This document shows, in pieces, positions 34,422-47,169 of a stretch of DNA of 64,000 nucleotides. The notes below the pieces were generated by a model that did not search any database, had not been told where the DNA came from, and saw nothing but the letters and a program-made list of their open reading frames with translations. Source of the DNA: Ephydatia muelleri (Eukaryota; Porifera; Demospongiae; Spongillida; Spongillidae); contig JABACO010000002.1 in assembly GCA_013339895.1 (NCBI GenBank), positions 7,348,924 to 7,412,923 on the forward strand, given 5' to 3'. Numbering within the stretch: the first letter of the stretch is position 1; each line of letters opens with the position of its first letter. A program made the translations under genes and the position numbers.

Positions 34422-35814
34422 TCTTCACTAGCCAAAGTAAGGTAACGACTAAACTGCGATAGGAACACCAAATAAATTTAGTGCCTGTTGGAGTATTTAT
34501 ACTCCCTAAAATTATACATTTTATTAAGAACTTGCTAGATGGCCATAGAACTTGCAACCAAATGAGGTATTTCTCGCTGTAGTTTCTTTCTAGATGTGAT
34601 ATGTGTCCAAATGACATGCTAGGATAACGTGCCGGTAAATTCTGAAGAGATTGGTACTATTGTCGTTCTTTAAAACCGTTCGTAGCTCGAGTTATACCTT
34701 CCTAAGGAAGACGACGACGACGACGACGACGACTATGAACAATTTTTTGGGGAATGGGCACGAGAAGCAGGTTCTTTGTTTGTCTGGAAGCGCATAGTTT
34801 AATGACATGAAACTAGCATGAAAACGTAGATCTTGGTGTTGTCGTTCGATTGCTGCAACGAGATAAGTGATCTGTTTCTCCGTTGTCCCTCCCGACGCGA
34901 TTTAAAAATTTTAATGACATTCATCATTCCTCAATCAATCCTATACTGAACCTGCTGACGCAGGTTCAGATACCAGGTAAAGGTAATGACAGCTCTTCTT
35001 TCAGGCGCCCAACAAAGCTTCTCGACGAGGGGATTTTTTTACAAGATTAACCATTTCATGTGCAGCTAGTATCAAACGCTGATTGTTTTTGATTGCCTAA
35101 TTGTATCCTACATGCTAGATTCAGGGAATGATCATAGCTCCTCCCTTACTGCAAAGATAAGATGCACAGACTGGGAAATAGATGTAGAGCGTCGAATTAG
35201 GAGACGACGACGAATGCTAGATGAATTGTACACGCAATCCACAGCATGTGATAAATTTGTCATAACGCTTGCTCAACTTTACCTTATTTACATATATGCC
35301 TCTCCAACTAAGTGATTTCAGTTTCTTTTTTCTCCCATTCCAATTTCGATAACTTTCTTTGTTCCGCCCATTCTCCGCCTTAAACTATAAGCTAGCCTCT
35401 CGGCTAGCCGTTTGCAACTATTTTGCTCGAGTTAGATTATGAGACAAAAGATAAGGCCTTTTATGGTCATTGCTGATTTCTGAGCTCTTTTTAACTGTGA
35501 AAAGTAAGATTAGTATTTCTTGCAATGAGTACCAATATCAAAACTAGCAATTACCTACGTAACTTTACATGAGTGCTCTTGTGACTACAAATAGAACGTT
35601 GCCGCGAAAAGGAATTAACGTACACGGATAATCGCCGTGACTTGACTCACGTGCACAAGGAAAACTTACTCTAGCTCGATTAGGTATTCCTCCCATTGAG
35701 TGATGTACCATATATAGTGGCTAAGGGAAGGCAGTTCCGTAGAGTTAGGAAGAAAGCAAATTGGGAAATCAGCACTCGCGGATTAACCAATATTCATCGA
35801 ATGACCCAACGGTT
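34422..35814. other. Intergenic, with a (GAC)n run
   Basis: (GAC)n at about 34709-34733. The remainder shows no gene or repeat that I recognise. Confidence 0.45.
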
Positions 35815-35880
35815 CAGGTGATAAGTGCAATGATTGGGAATCGAGCAGCACAAGGTTCAAATCCCGCTAGGAATAATGTG
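35815..35880 (+). repeat. tRNA-like sequence, probable SINE head
   Basis: A perfect B-box-like GGTTCAAATCC at 35854-35864, with a D-arm-like GGTTCAGGTGATAAGTGC about 35 bases earlier. The acceptor ends do not pair, so it is not called a tRNA gene. Confidence 0.4.
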
Positions 35881-35944
35881 TTCCTTTTTTATTATAACTT
35901 GGGGGCTTATCTACATGAGTATAAGTTCCAACCATAATACTTCA

Positions 35945-36297
35945 AGCTAGTGCACTGTGGTGTAGTGGTTACAACGAGAGCTTCACAAGTTCAAGGTATT
36001 GGGATCAATTCCGGCCCGGGGTCCACCCAATTTCCTCCCCTAGTTGTATTCCATTGTTCCACAGGTGCACGGGTGGCATAGCCTCGGTTCTGTCGGAGAT
36101 GACTACCGAAAAGTGAAAGAGCTGGTGATGTTGGGTTCATCAAAGGGCACAATATCTGTTCGATTTGGTTTCTGTTGGATTGGTAGTGTCACTCAATGGA
36201 AATTCTCCACGGAGAAACAAATAGAATGGAGAGTTGCTGTCTTCCCTACGCCTGTGTCAGGTGTAGGGTGCCATTAAAAAATTTTTTTTTTTTTTTG
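35945..36297 (+). mobile_element. tRNA-derived SINE
   Basis: The head GTGGTGTAGTGGTTACAACG resembles a pol III A box, followed by a degenerate B box (GGGATCAATTCC). A body of about 250 bp and a terminal A6-T15 tract at 36276-36296 follow. Non-coding. Confidence 0.5.
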
Positions 36298-36473
36298 CAT
36301 TTCTTTTGATGGTAACACCGGGTTTTACAATTAGATCATACGATTGGAAATACTGTATTTCCTATTCATGGTGGACTCAAAGCTGATTGACAAACACCTA
36401 CAGTTTATTCATTACTTTTTGCCGGAATACAGGGGTTTATAGTTGAAATAGGTTAAGCACACACTCTACATGT
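36298..36473. other. Spacer before the long-TIR element
   Basis: Nothing recognised. Confidence 0.4.
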
Positions 36474-37226
36474 CGCATATTAACACAACGATTGTAACTT
36501 CGAACCAGCGCTCGTGCATTTAATGGCAGTCTCATTGCGCACAGGGGAAAAATGCGGTGAAGCTCTGATTTATGAATTGATTGGTTTCTCGCGCTAGATC
36601 AAATACTATTGGACAATCACGCACAATTGATTTTTTTTACGAATATGCATTTTTAAAACCCACTGCGTGATGCCTGCGTGATCGTCCAATAGTACTTGAT
36701 CATTGATTTAGCGCGTGAGTCCCGAGAAACAAATCAATTCATTCATCAGAGCTTAATTGATTCACCGCATTTTTTCCCTGTGACTGCCATTAAATGCGCG
36801 AGCGCTGGTTCGAAGTTACAATCGTTTTGTTAATATGCGCTATCTCCCTTAATCCACTCATGAATCCCTCGTGGTCATACAATAATCATTTGAGAAATCA
36901 CTTATGAAATCTACACGAGATTCACTATACTAAATACCTGTGAAAATTCACGTATTTAGTATAGTGTAGATTACATAAGTGATTTCTCAAATGATTATTA
37001 TATGATCACGAGCTAACATTACAATGACGAAGAGAAAGTCCGCATCAGAGTTGCTAGAAGGATGAGCAGTGTTGAGCATTCTCATGGCTTGTCCCTCCAA
37101 CTCTACGAGACGCTCTTGCCCTTTCAATGCTCAGCAGCCGTTTCTTTTGGTACACTGTCCGTTCTTCTTGCGCGTGCTCATGGACTTCACTTGATTCATC
37201 CGAGCCGGCGTCCAAAGAGTCGAGGT
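36474..37226 (+). mobile_element. Left arm of a 10.6-kb long-inverted-repeat element
   Basis: Complementary over its whole length to 46303-47064. It holds two foldbacks: 36474-36839 (CGCATATTAACACAACGATT pairing with its end) and 36868-37012 (CAATAATCATTTGAGAAATC pairing with its end). A short minus-strand coding remnant follows (LDSLDAGSDESSEVHEHAQE; RLLSIERARASR). Similarity between the arms stops abruptly after GTCGAGGT at 37226, matching the stop at 46303. Confidence 0.75.
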
Positions 37227-37420
37227 CTCTATAGTAGCGGTAGCGGCACTCTTGGTACTGAAGCAAGGAACTTTTTTTTATTCACTCAACATCTTTCACT
37301 TTGGGATCAACCTCCCAGCAGCAATGGTGTCTTTTACTGCCTTGTCAAGCGCAACCTGAGAAGAAATTTGCTGTATTGACTTACTCGAGTTAATCCAGTG
37401 GCGGATCCAGGGGGTGAGGG

Positions 37421-37430
37421 CAGGGCCGGA

Positions 37431-37464
<34 letters not shown>

Positions 37465-38982
37465 ACCGGGGCGGCTGCCCAGGGCCCACTTTTGAGGGGG
37501 CCCCCCATGGTGCTCATAATAATGATTTCATGTTTTTTTGGTTTATAGTAACTCGTTCTAAATTACTAATCTGCGTTAATTAAGCGAGTTAAGCATGGAT
37601 ATGGAGCCGGAGCAGAGATCGAGAATAGAAGTGTGCGAAGTGGAGCATCGAAGCGAAAGAAGCGGAAAGAACAGCTTGATGAATGGAATAGGCTACAAAG
37701 CAAACTCTTAGGCTTTTGTCCTTTGGATTTAGTATTCAAAACGAGCCAAACCACAGTACCCTCCAGGCTGGTACCCTCGAAACCGCAGCGGCAGAACATC
37801 AGTGCTTAGTCAACAACGCGCATGACAGTGTGAATGAAACTGAACCAAGTGCAACCATGCTGGCACCATCTAATGACTGGCAACCTTCTGACCCTTGTTC
37901 CAGCAGCCAATCGTCACGACCAATGGATGAATACGTACCAATTTCAATGCTGCAGGCGCCACTTGACGTATGCATTAGCGTCCATTCATGTGATACTTCT
38001 TGTTCCAGCAGCCAATCATCTCAATCATACACCTTAGACACCACAGCCACCACTGCTGCTATCAATGATCCAGCAAAGTGGACAGTTACTGATAACCTTC
38101 GAGAGTATTGGGCGCTGCATGGGCCCACAAGATGCTACAACAATGATGGAAGGTATTCTGCTTCCAAAAGAAAGGATGCTGGTACGTGGCGTAAGCCGTA
38201 TGGTTACTGAGAATATGTTCAAACGTATTCTTCAAAATGGTGACACAGTGAGTAGAGAGTGGTTGATCTATTCTCCATCAATAGGATGCTTGCTCTGTTT
38301 TGTGTGCAAGCTATTTGGTAATAGTAAATCTGCATTGGCTGATAAAGGATTTGATGACTGGAAGCATGCAGGTGTCAGACTGAGGGAACACGAGCACTCA
38401 TCAGAACATACATCTGCTATGCTTGCATTCTGTAGTAGAAGGAAGAAGACTGAGATGATTGAAATGATGCATTTCAAAGAATTTATTGGAAAAGAAAAAA
38501 CAAATGCTCAGCAGATGAAAGCAAATGTGATCTCTACATTTCCAAATGTCACAACTGCTTTGCGAATTTACCTTTCACTGATGTGCACCAACTGCTCTGG
38601 AGAACGGTCATTCTCTCGATTGGTACTTTAAAAAAACCAGTTAAGATCAACTATGAGCCAAGATCGTCAGAATTATCTTGCAATCATGAGTATATAGAAT
38701 CCGATATAACCAAGCAACTAGATTATTCGGATATGATAGATGAATTTGCTAATGCAAAGTCTAGGAAACGCTGTTTTCAGAAATAGATTATACGTTCTTA
38801 TAAACTTCCTATTGTGTGTGATTCTACCAGTTCATTGCCTACGCGTGTATAAAGTGTCTGTGTTACATTAATTGTGTATTATTTCAGTATACATGTACAT
38901 GTATGATGGATTAAATAGTTCTTAGGGGGGGCCCCACTAAGTATAATTGCCCAGGGCCCACAACTGTCTAAATCCGGCCCTG
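37421..38982 (+). mobile_element. hAT element with an internally deleted transposase
   Basis: Terminal repeats CAGGGCCGGATTTAG and CTAAATCCGGCCCTG are perfect. Flanking GGTGAGGG / GGTGAGGT fit an 8-bp hAT target duplication with one change. Inside, the + strand keeps a TTF zinc-finger region (WLIYSPSIGCLLCFVCKLF, GFDDWKHAGVRLREHEHSS). It then jumps directly to the C-terminal dimerisation domain (LRIYLSLMCTNCSGERSFS; ESDITKQLDYSDMIDEFAN). The catalytic middle is missing and frames change near both ends, so this is a deletion derivative that would need a helper. Confidence 0.85.
37437..37463. repeat. Poly-G tract in the hAT end
   Basis: G run directly inside the left terminal repeat. A second G run at about 38992-39020 lies just outside the right end. 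Confidence 0.9.
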
Positions 38983-38990
38983 GGTGAGGT

Positions 38991-39023
<33 letters not shown>

Positions 39024-40181
39024 GGGGGGGTTGCAACCCCACCCGCAATGAATCATATTAACATTCACTAATAGGAAATTCGGAACAAAAGAGAAAGATT
39101 CCTAAAGGCGCTTCCACACTAGCAAGGCTAAAAGGCTAACCGAATCGATCCGTCTTGCATTGTTTTATTAATATCATGCACGTGCACATGTAGTTATTAA
39201 CAATAGATTGATCAAACTTTCTTACGTAAGCGCATGGTGCTTACTTGCGTAAGCAAGGTTTACAACTGTATTCTTTATATAAAAAAACACGCAACATAGC
39301 TTATGTACTGATGCTAAACAAAAAGTAACGGCGTGCGCGTGCCTCGTGTAACGGACCCGCGATTGTGTCTTGTCTTGAACACAAGCTTTCTGTAGCCTTT
39401 TCTGTCAGTGCAGAAGGTTATACAATCTACGTGATTTAAAACAATCGCTATAGCGATTGCTTGTTCTGTGATAGCGGAATCAATTTTCTTTCACTCGTAT
39501 GCAACCATGCAAGAGGTGATGTAACTTAAAAGTCTTCTCCAATACGGCAATAAATTACAGTATCACACTGCACTCTAAAGAACAAAACAGGACATTTAAA
39601 AAAACTCTTACTCAAGTATGCATGCAATTTTCTTACTTTAAAATGTAAGCATTGATCAATCTATATGATTAAACATGAAAATGATCCTACGAGAGATCGA
39701 GGCACCGTTAACATGTAAATGGTCATGGAGAGCGCTTGCTAGATATCGCCGAAGTAGCTACATGTATTTAATCAATAAGAAGAATCAAAACATGTGCAAC
39801 AATCAGCAACATCTTTTGGCTTTGATTTCCATGCATGCGTGCACTATAAAGAAAGAGTACCTGTGGATGAAATCTGCATGCAAGCACCTCCCAGAAAACT
39901 GTTTCAAGCATCCGATTGTAGTACATACATGTAGATCCAGCAATTCTTATAATCGTACATGTAAATTTCTGAATTATTTAATTCATGAAAAAAAAAATAC
40001 TATTTCCGTTATTGCACGCAGTTTTATGTAGTGTTTTGAGCATGATATAATAAAAAAGCGTTGGCGTCTGGGGCGGAGCCCCAGACCCCGCTGGGGGAGC
40101 TTACAGCGCTCCCCCAGACCCCCTAGTTGGGCGGGAGGGGTACCCCCTCCCCTCTTTAATTAATCATTATTCATTAACAAC

Positions 40182-40216
<35 letters not shown>

Positions 40217-40504
40217 AAATCCTGGATCCGCCCCTGTAATCTACTCCGCTTAAGAGCCAACCGCTTCTTGTTTCCTTATCTCAGCATCTTCTTTGGTAAC
40301 GACAGTTTTCTTCACGAAGTACAGTAGTCCTATCGTTAAATATGAGTGGATTAAGGGAGGTAGTGGATAACTGAATGAAATAACAGATGCCACCCTTCAA
40401 TCTCTTATTGATAAGTTGATCTCGTGGCACCGGTAGTTTAAGATCGGTGGCCACAGACGATACAAGCTGTGCTTCTAACTCTTTTCCAAGATGACCCCAC
40501 ATGT

Positions 40505-41280
40505 TCTCCTGCAGTGACAGTTGCTCTGCGTACTGGTGCATTGGATCATGGCTAGCAACTATGGGGCCCAGCCGCTACACTACCTGGATGGCTTCCTCTA
40601 GCCATCACGGCAAGGACACCTGTCAGGAGGCCATGTACAGGCTGCTGGTGTGTGACCAGTTAAGCATCCCCAGTGGCCTCTGAGAAGCTGAAGGGACCCA
40701 CCACAACCATAATCTTCCTGGGCATACTGCTCCATGCGTCAGTACAGCAGCTTTGCCTACCCCCTGACAAGCTGGAGGAGCTGACAGGGCTAACCAGGTC
40801 TTGGTATTTTCAAGCACAAGGCCACCAAGAGGGAACTGCTCTTGCTCATCAGCAAGCTCCCCTTTGCTTCAAAGGTGGTGCCAACAGGGAGGTTCTTCCT
40901 CTGCTGCCTGATCAACCTGTCCATCAATGTCAGGAAGCTCCACCACCACATCAGCAGGCCTTAACACTGAGGCAAGAGCTGATGTTATGTGGTGGGAGTG
41001 TTTTCTTCCTTCCTGGACCTGGAATGGTGTTGCAATTGTATTTAGAGCCAGACTAGACTGAAGCAGATTCTTTCCAGCTCTTCACCAATGCCTTGGGCTT
41101 TGGCATCTACTTCAATAGTAGTTGGTTTCAGGCTGACTGGCAGCCATACCAATGTCTCCCACTCTGTTCCATCCAGTGGTAGGAACTGTTTGCCATCATG
41201 GTTGCTGCCAGAACATGGAGTCACCTCTGGACTGGGCTACTCACCCACTTCCATTGTGACAACCTAAAAAACGTAAGTAA
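40505..41280 (+). mobile_element. DIRS-type retroelement fossil
   Basis: Weak matches in order to the reverse transcriptase / RNase H region of DIRS-like tyrosine-recombinase retrotransposons. The HYLDGFL start resembles the HYLDDFL motif, followed by the WW..FL region. Only this part is seen. Heavily decayed and broken. Confidence 0.45.
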
Positions 41281-41479
41281 ATGTATAAATGGTACTGGGT
41301 TGTGAGTATTACAGAGCAAAGTCTGACCTATTTTGAGGCCAGCGAGGATCAGACAAGATATGTGGGTTGGCGGTGCGATAGGTAAAGTAAAAAGCAGCCT
41401 GTGTCTGAATTCTATCCTTTGTAGTGCGCATTTATTAAAATCACAGTATACCTTCATGTCGCTTATTAAATACGTTATA

Positions 41480-44413
41480 GTATTGTTGTCAATGTATGTG
41501 ACTTCATTACCACCTGTTGTATGCTTAACATGCTCAGAATTTCACTGTGAACCATGTGGTCAAAGTTTTCAGTACCAAAGCCAGTACAAGAAGCATGTTG
41601 CTAGCCGTTTACATATCACCTTTGTTGAAGAGTTGTCAGGCTTCATGCAGCCTGTTGAAAATGAAGAGGTATAGTTCATGGTGCGTTTCAGTATCTAAAA
41701 ATCGCACTCCTTATTATATCTAGGCTGCCATTCATGACGAGCAACCACTGCAGATGCATAGTGAAGATGTGTTCCATGCTAAGCAACAACCCACAGCAGA
41801 TATTGATGACTCGCCTGATGATGTAGAGGATGTAGTTGATGATGATGATGATGACCCAGATATTGTGGAATGGTTTGATGGTCTAAGACAATCAAACACA
41901 AGCAACTATCATCCATTTCCATCTAGGATCTTTGCACTCCTTTTTTTCCTGGTCACTCCCCACATCCAATAGTATGTTTAGGCTTTTTTGAGTTTGTTGT
42001 AATTTTATTGTTAAATTCATAAAGGGGGAAAAGAATCTCTCTTTTGTGTGGTTTATTCTGAAACAAATGGGAATCACTGTTCCTAGTCTTGCAACTGTGA
42101 AGAGAACCTGTTAGGGTATTTGTCCTCAATAAATGTTTTAAATGTTTATTCCACTTGAAATTTTCAAACATATATGTAGCATGTTAACCGTAAAGGAATA
42201 CCATTCTATTCAATTCCATTGGAGTCAATAGTTTCCCAATGCATTGGACAGCCTCATTTAAATGCGGTATCCAGTAGAAGGCCTTGACACATACACATAG
42301 GCAATTTATGTGAACTGTTCAGATTAAGGTTTTACTCTTTTCAGGGAAATGTACCATGGAGATGCTTGGCGCAATGATTCCCGTTTCTTTTCACCTATGG
42401 TTAAGCTTCACAATGGAACATCAGTGTTTTTGAAGGAGTGTGTTAATATCAAACACCAAGAGTTTGGGACTGCATGTCACAGGAGTTGTTCTGAAATTCT
42501 ATCATTGGGTTAGATGGTGAAACTGTGTTTTTGCTTTTTTAATGTTTTTTTTTTTTACACAGGCTACCTCAAAAGACATTCTGGCCCACATTGAGATCCT
42601 TTTGGATCTCTTTCAGTTTCAGCACATGGTACCAGACACAACTGTTACACATCTGTCTTCAGACAGTCTCATTTCCTATGGCATAATGAATGCTCCAGTG
42701 TCTGATATTGTAGGTTTGGCCACACCACCAGTCCGCACTAGTGCCATCAGGTTCTGGTTTTGTATGGATGGACAAGCAGGTATGTGCATAATCTATGTTT
42801 TAAGCAACTTTGCCTGTTTAGGAAACTGCTGCTCATTTTGCCTCACACCCTCTCAAAGCAAGAGCAGATGGGAAAAGAGTAATGATGTTACCACTTATTC
42901 TTTTTTCTGACGATACCAGTGGTAACCAATCTAAGAAGTGGCACAAATTTGAATCTTGGTATCTCTCCTTTGCTGGTCTTCCACTTCATCTGAACGCCAG
43001 GATTGAGAACATCAATTTTGTGTGCAGTTCCAACAGTGTGTCTCCACTTGATCTGAGTGAACCAATTGCCCAGCAACTGACAGCGCTGGAGACTGAAGGG
43101 GTATTCAATACATTTGATGCATCGCACCACGAAACAGTCCAGGTGGTTGCTCCATTGATGTGCATAGTGTATGATAACCCAAGGGCTTCCGTGCTGCTTA
43201 ACCATCTTGGCAGTGCAGCTTTAAAGCATTGTCCTCGGTGTATGGTGAGTGTATTGTATAATGTCTTCTATTTGTCAAAAACTATACTTTTTCAGACTAC
43301 CAGACAGGAAAACCCTGACACTGTGTGTGCACTATGGACAAAGGATATGGCATTGCAGCAGATTGCTCAAATGCTTACAGAAGCCGATAGGGTCGGGATG
43401 AGGAAATCCTTTGGATTGCGGGAGGATTACAACCCACTTCTTTGCATACCTGCTGACCTCTACCGTAAGTACAAAAAAATAATTTTAAAGCAGCTTTTCA
43501 CATCTTTCTCATAGAAGCATACCTGTTGAAGTTTTGCACACCATATCACTTGGTTCTTGTAAGCACTTCCTGAAAGATGTAATGCCAAAGATGTCATCAC
43601 ACTAAAAGAGGGAAATCCAGGCCCGTGTGAGGGCTTTCAACACGTCTGGTTTTAGTACCAAGCTACATGGCAGTGTCTGTTACTACTATCAGTCATTTGT
43701 AGGACGTGACTTCAAAGGATGGACACAGATGGCACTATTCATTTTAGGTCCATTCCTCAGTGATGGGCAAAAGGAAGTACTTCTTGCGTATTCCAAGGTA
43801 AGCATTGCCATCAACGTAGAATGTGTGAGACTATTCTATATTTCTTTAGGCGTTCAGAATCACATATTGCAACTTCTTCAAACCACTCATGTTGGATGAA
43901 TGGAAAAGTGTGTGTCAAGCTTTTGTGAGCGCTGTCAAACAACACATGCCTTCTTTGCTCGAAAAGCAGAAGACACACCTCATTCTCCATCTTGTTGATA
44001 GTACGGTGAAATTTAAGCCATGTTCATCTTTCTCAGCAGAAAGGTAAAAAATTAGTTTCAGGTTTGTTTATAATTCTATAGCATCATGTTGTCATTCTTC
44101 AAAAGGTTTGAGTCTTTCAACTCTAATGTAAGAATGTACAATGTATTCGGGAACCGACTGGCCCCTAGCCGTGATATAGTCTGCACTTTGCAACACTTAC
44201 GTTACATATGTCATGGTGGAAATGCTAGTGAAAGGTAGACTATCTATCCTGCTTTTTAATATCTGGTAATCATGTTTAGGTGTGGAGGTGCTCTATATTT
44301 CACTCCATTACTACAACACATGGTACGCGGTATCTCCATGCGAGAGCTGCTTGGACACAAGGCCATTTATCAACCTGGGAGTAGCAAGAAAGGTTTGTGT
44401 GTTTCTGTGTGTA

Positions 44414-44451
<38 letters not shown>

Positions 44452-44467
44452 CACGCGTATGTGTGTT

Positions 44468-44509
<42 letters not shown>

Positions 44510-45230
44510 CGTGCGTGTGTGTGTGTGGTGTGTGTGGGCATGTGTGTGTGTTTGAATGCGTGTGAGCATGTGTTTAGTGTATATTTGGGCATGTGTGTGG
44601 TGTGTCGTGCTTATTAATATATTAAGGATGAGTGTGTATTTGCTCCTCAGTCAATGCGGACATCACGTACCACTACAACTTATATCTGCCGGAAAGCATG
44701 CCACCACCCTTGGTCACTTGCTACAGTGTGGCATACAGTATGATATTGTCCTGGGCATGTTTGCGCTTACTGATAAAGTGCTTCAGTTGTGTCCCAGAAT
44801 ACTGTTCTGGTCAGTTCTGGAGACTATGTTGAACTTGTCATTTCACAGTCCCATTATTACATAAATGCTATTATGTGGAGTATGTTCTTTCTTTAGATGA
44901 AGTATGGAATTTTGCTGACCACGTTTACACTTAGCGATGGCAGTGTGCATTGCCTGGTGCAAGGCTTCATGAGCTCATGTTACCTGACGGACAGCCTCTG
45001 GTGAATGAGTATGACTGCCCACTCATGGACCTATCTACCACTATCTTCTGCACTGCTGGCAACAATATACAACGACCTGTGTCTTTTGTTCATCAGTGCG
45101 GTGGTACTTGCCTATTCAAGGAAACTGGGGCATCAATCAGGAATGTTGAGCGTGAAATTGTTCAAGAGGACACACTTTTATTTAAGCATGACTGGAACAA
45201 TTGTTATAATGTCTATTGTACACTTTAATA
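41480..45230 (+). pseudogene. Large transposase-like protein with an N-terminal C2H2 finger, decayed
   Basis: Exon-like pieces lie in order: a C2H2 finger (FHCEPCGQSFQYQSQYKKHV), an acidic stretch ending YHPFPSR, and LPLILFSDDTSGNQSKKWHK. Then come VCSSNSVSPLDLSEPIAQQL, VYDNPRASVLLNHLGSAALK with HCPRCM, IPVEVLHTISLGSCKHFLKD, VGRDFKGWTQMALFILGPFL and NRLAPSRDIVCTLQHLRYIC. The order and several motifs (DD.SGN..K.W, DNP...L..H, APSRDI) match a protein family that I remember as very abundant in mushroom-forming fungi and usually attributed to DNA transposons. GT..AG junctions are visible between some pieces, but in-frame stops (for example near 43600) and lost pieces between 41.9 and 42.5 kb show it is not functional. 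A TG microsatellite sits inside at 44399-44570. Confidence 0.6.
44399..44570. repeat. TG microsatellite
   Basis: Long imperfect (TG)n. The Cys-Val and Thr-His ORFs are artefacts. Confidence 0.93.
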
Positions 45231-45479
45231 ATAGATTTCTAATCATTGCGATGATGATGGGTACAAATAATATAATTTTCAGCAACAGCTATCAACAAGT
45301 CCTTATATGGAAAATCGCATTTCTGGTACAGTATGTTATCAGTCTGTTCCAAATAAGCCATCATATTGATTAGCGTATGGTGTATTAAGTCTCACCAGAG
45401 GACTGCTCCACATAGAATGGACGAGACTGTGTCAACATTTTGAGCCATATACGGTGACATATATCTTCTGCTATGTATA

Positions 45480-46165
45480 CAGGTTTTGATCCAGGAAATG
45501 CAATTTGGCTGTGTATATACGCGCATTTGCCTCTATTGCCACTTCGGCTTAACTTACTAGCACTGCTCACTGCTGCTTACTCCGTTGTTTTTGATATGGA
45601 ACAGAGGGAAAGAGAACGCAAGAGATCTGCTAAACTGTGCAAATCTCTTGACAGCTTTTTCCCATCCAAGAATGTGGCTATCCCATTTTTGGATCATATC
45701 CTCTTCAACCTTTACAGCCGGTTCTCACCACTTTCAACCACTGCCACATCTCTGCTTACTCTGGTGCCTGCCATCATTTGTGCTAGAAATGGTGAACTCG
45801 GCAATACGTATCATGATGCCTGAGCTTGTGCCACAGGAAATAATTCGATGGAAGTTACGATATGAAAATCTACCACCCGACAAAAGAACATCAACAGTAG
45901 CTGCTGCCATTAAGGAATGTGATCCTCTTTACGTTCCAAATATCAGAGTACTCCTCAAGATAGCATGCACCATACCTGTCACTTCTTGTGAATGCGAGTG
46001 AAGTACTTAGGCGCCTCCATACATACATGCATGCCTCAATGCCCCAAGAGAGGCTTACATCTTTAGCATTGCTACATCAGTATGAAAAAGCTTGAAGTTA
46101 TAGATATCGTCACTAAATTGCACCCAAGGAGAATGGAACTTGACTCACAAATTAAGCCCTAAACT
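45480..46165 (+). pseudogene. C-terminal part of a second hAT/P52rIPK-like transposase
   Basis: ECDPLYVPNIRVLLKIACTI then PVTSCECE, continuing in another frame as LRRLHTYMHASMPQERLTSL with ALLHQYEKA and LHPRRMEL, is the hAT C-terminal dimerisation domain. Only the last third of the protein is present and the frame is broken. It differs clearly from the hAT at 37.4 kb. Confidence 0.65.
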
Positions 46166-46302
46166 TGAACTTGAGACCAATTTGCCTTTTTGATTTGTTC
46201 TTATTATTTAGTTTATCAGAAATCATAGTGATTCAGGTCGTATTATGTATTCCAGGTTTAATGAATAAGAAACCCCCCCAGTTTACAACCAGCCTACGGG
46301 GC

Positions 46303-47064
46303 CTGACCTCGACTCTTTGGACGCCGGCTTGGATGAAGTCCATGAGCACGCGCAAGAAGAACGGACACAGTGTACCAAAGGAAACGGCTGCTGAACATTG
46401 AAAGGGCAAGAGCGTCTCGTGGAGTTGGAGGGCCAAGTCATGAGAATGCTCACCACTGCTCACTAGCAACTTTGATGCGGACTTTCTCTTCGTCATTGTA
46501 ATGTTTAGCATTGTATTGTAATGTTTCGCTCGGGATCATATAATAATCATTTGAGAAATCACTTATGAAATCTACACGAGATTCACTATACTAAAATCGT
46601 GTGATCATGTTAGTATAGTGAATCATTATGTAGATTTCATAAGTGATTTCTCAAATGATTATTGTATTATCACGAGATTCATGAGTGGATTAAGGGAGAT
46701 AGCGCATATTAACACGACAATTGTAACTTCGAACCAGCGCTCGCGCATTTAATGGCAGTCACAGGGAAAAAATGCGGTTAATCAATTTAATGAATTGATT
46801 TCACGCGCTAAATCAATGATCAAATACTATTGGACAATCACGCAGAAATCACGCAGTGGATTTGACAAATGTTATATTACAAATGATTCGTAAAAAAATC
46901 AATTGATAAATATTCTGCGTGATTGTCCAATAGTATCGCGAGAAACAAATCAATTCATAAATCAAAGGTTCACCGCATTGTTCCCCTGTGCGCAATGAGA
47001 GCTCAGACTGCCATTAAATACACGAGCGCTGATTCGAAGTTACAATCGTTGTGTTAATATGCGA
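46303..47064 (-). mobile_element. Right arm of the 10.6-kb long-inverted-repeat element
   Basis: Inverted copy of 36474-37226. Foldbacks lie at 46529-46676 and 46702-47064. The coding remnant is now on + (DLDSLDAGLDEVHEHAQEE). It has scattered substitutions and small indels relative to the left arm. Confidence 0.75.
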
Positions 47065-47078
47065 CACACATATAGCAC

Positions 47079-47169
47079 AGGAAAAAAACGCGTCGAATCA
47101 CTAAACATTCTGTAACAGAATGTAAGTGACAAATCATTTGAAAATCATAAAGTCGCGTTTTTTTCCAGT
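47079..47169. mobile_element. Small foldback MITE
   Basis: ACAGGAAAAAAACGCG at the left pairs with CGCGTTTTTTTCCAGT at the right. A short hairpin ACATTCTGTAACAGAATGT lies inside. Confidence 0.65.

Larger units (their letters stand above)
37396..40236. mobile_element. Outer non-autonomous hAT-like element, split by another hAT
   Basis: Ends CAGTGGCGGATCCAGG and CCTGGATCCGCCCCTG are inverted repeats with one mismatch in 16. TAATC flanks both sides (37391-37395 and 40237-40241), a candidate 5-bp target duplication; hAT elements normally make 8 bp, so the superfamily is tentative. The interior (39050-40190) has no recognised gene. It includes G/C runs and a GC-rich inverted patch at 40060-40145. 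Confidence 0.65.

Noticed and set aside
35815-35880. True tRNA gene
   Set aside because: B box is good but acceptor stem halves do not pair; better as a SINE head.
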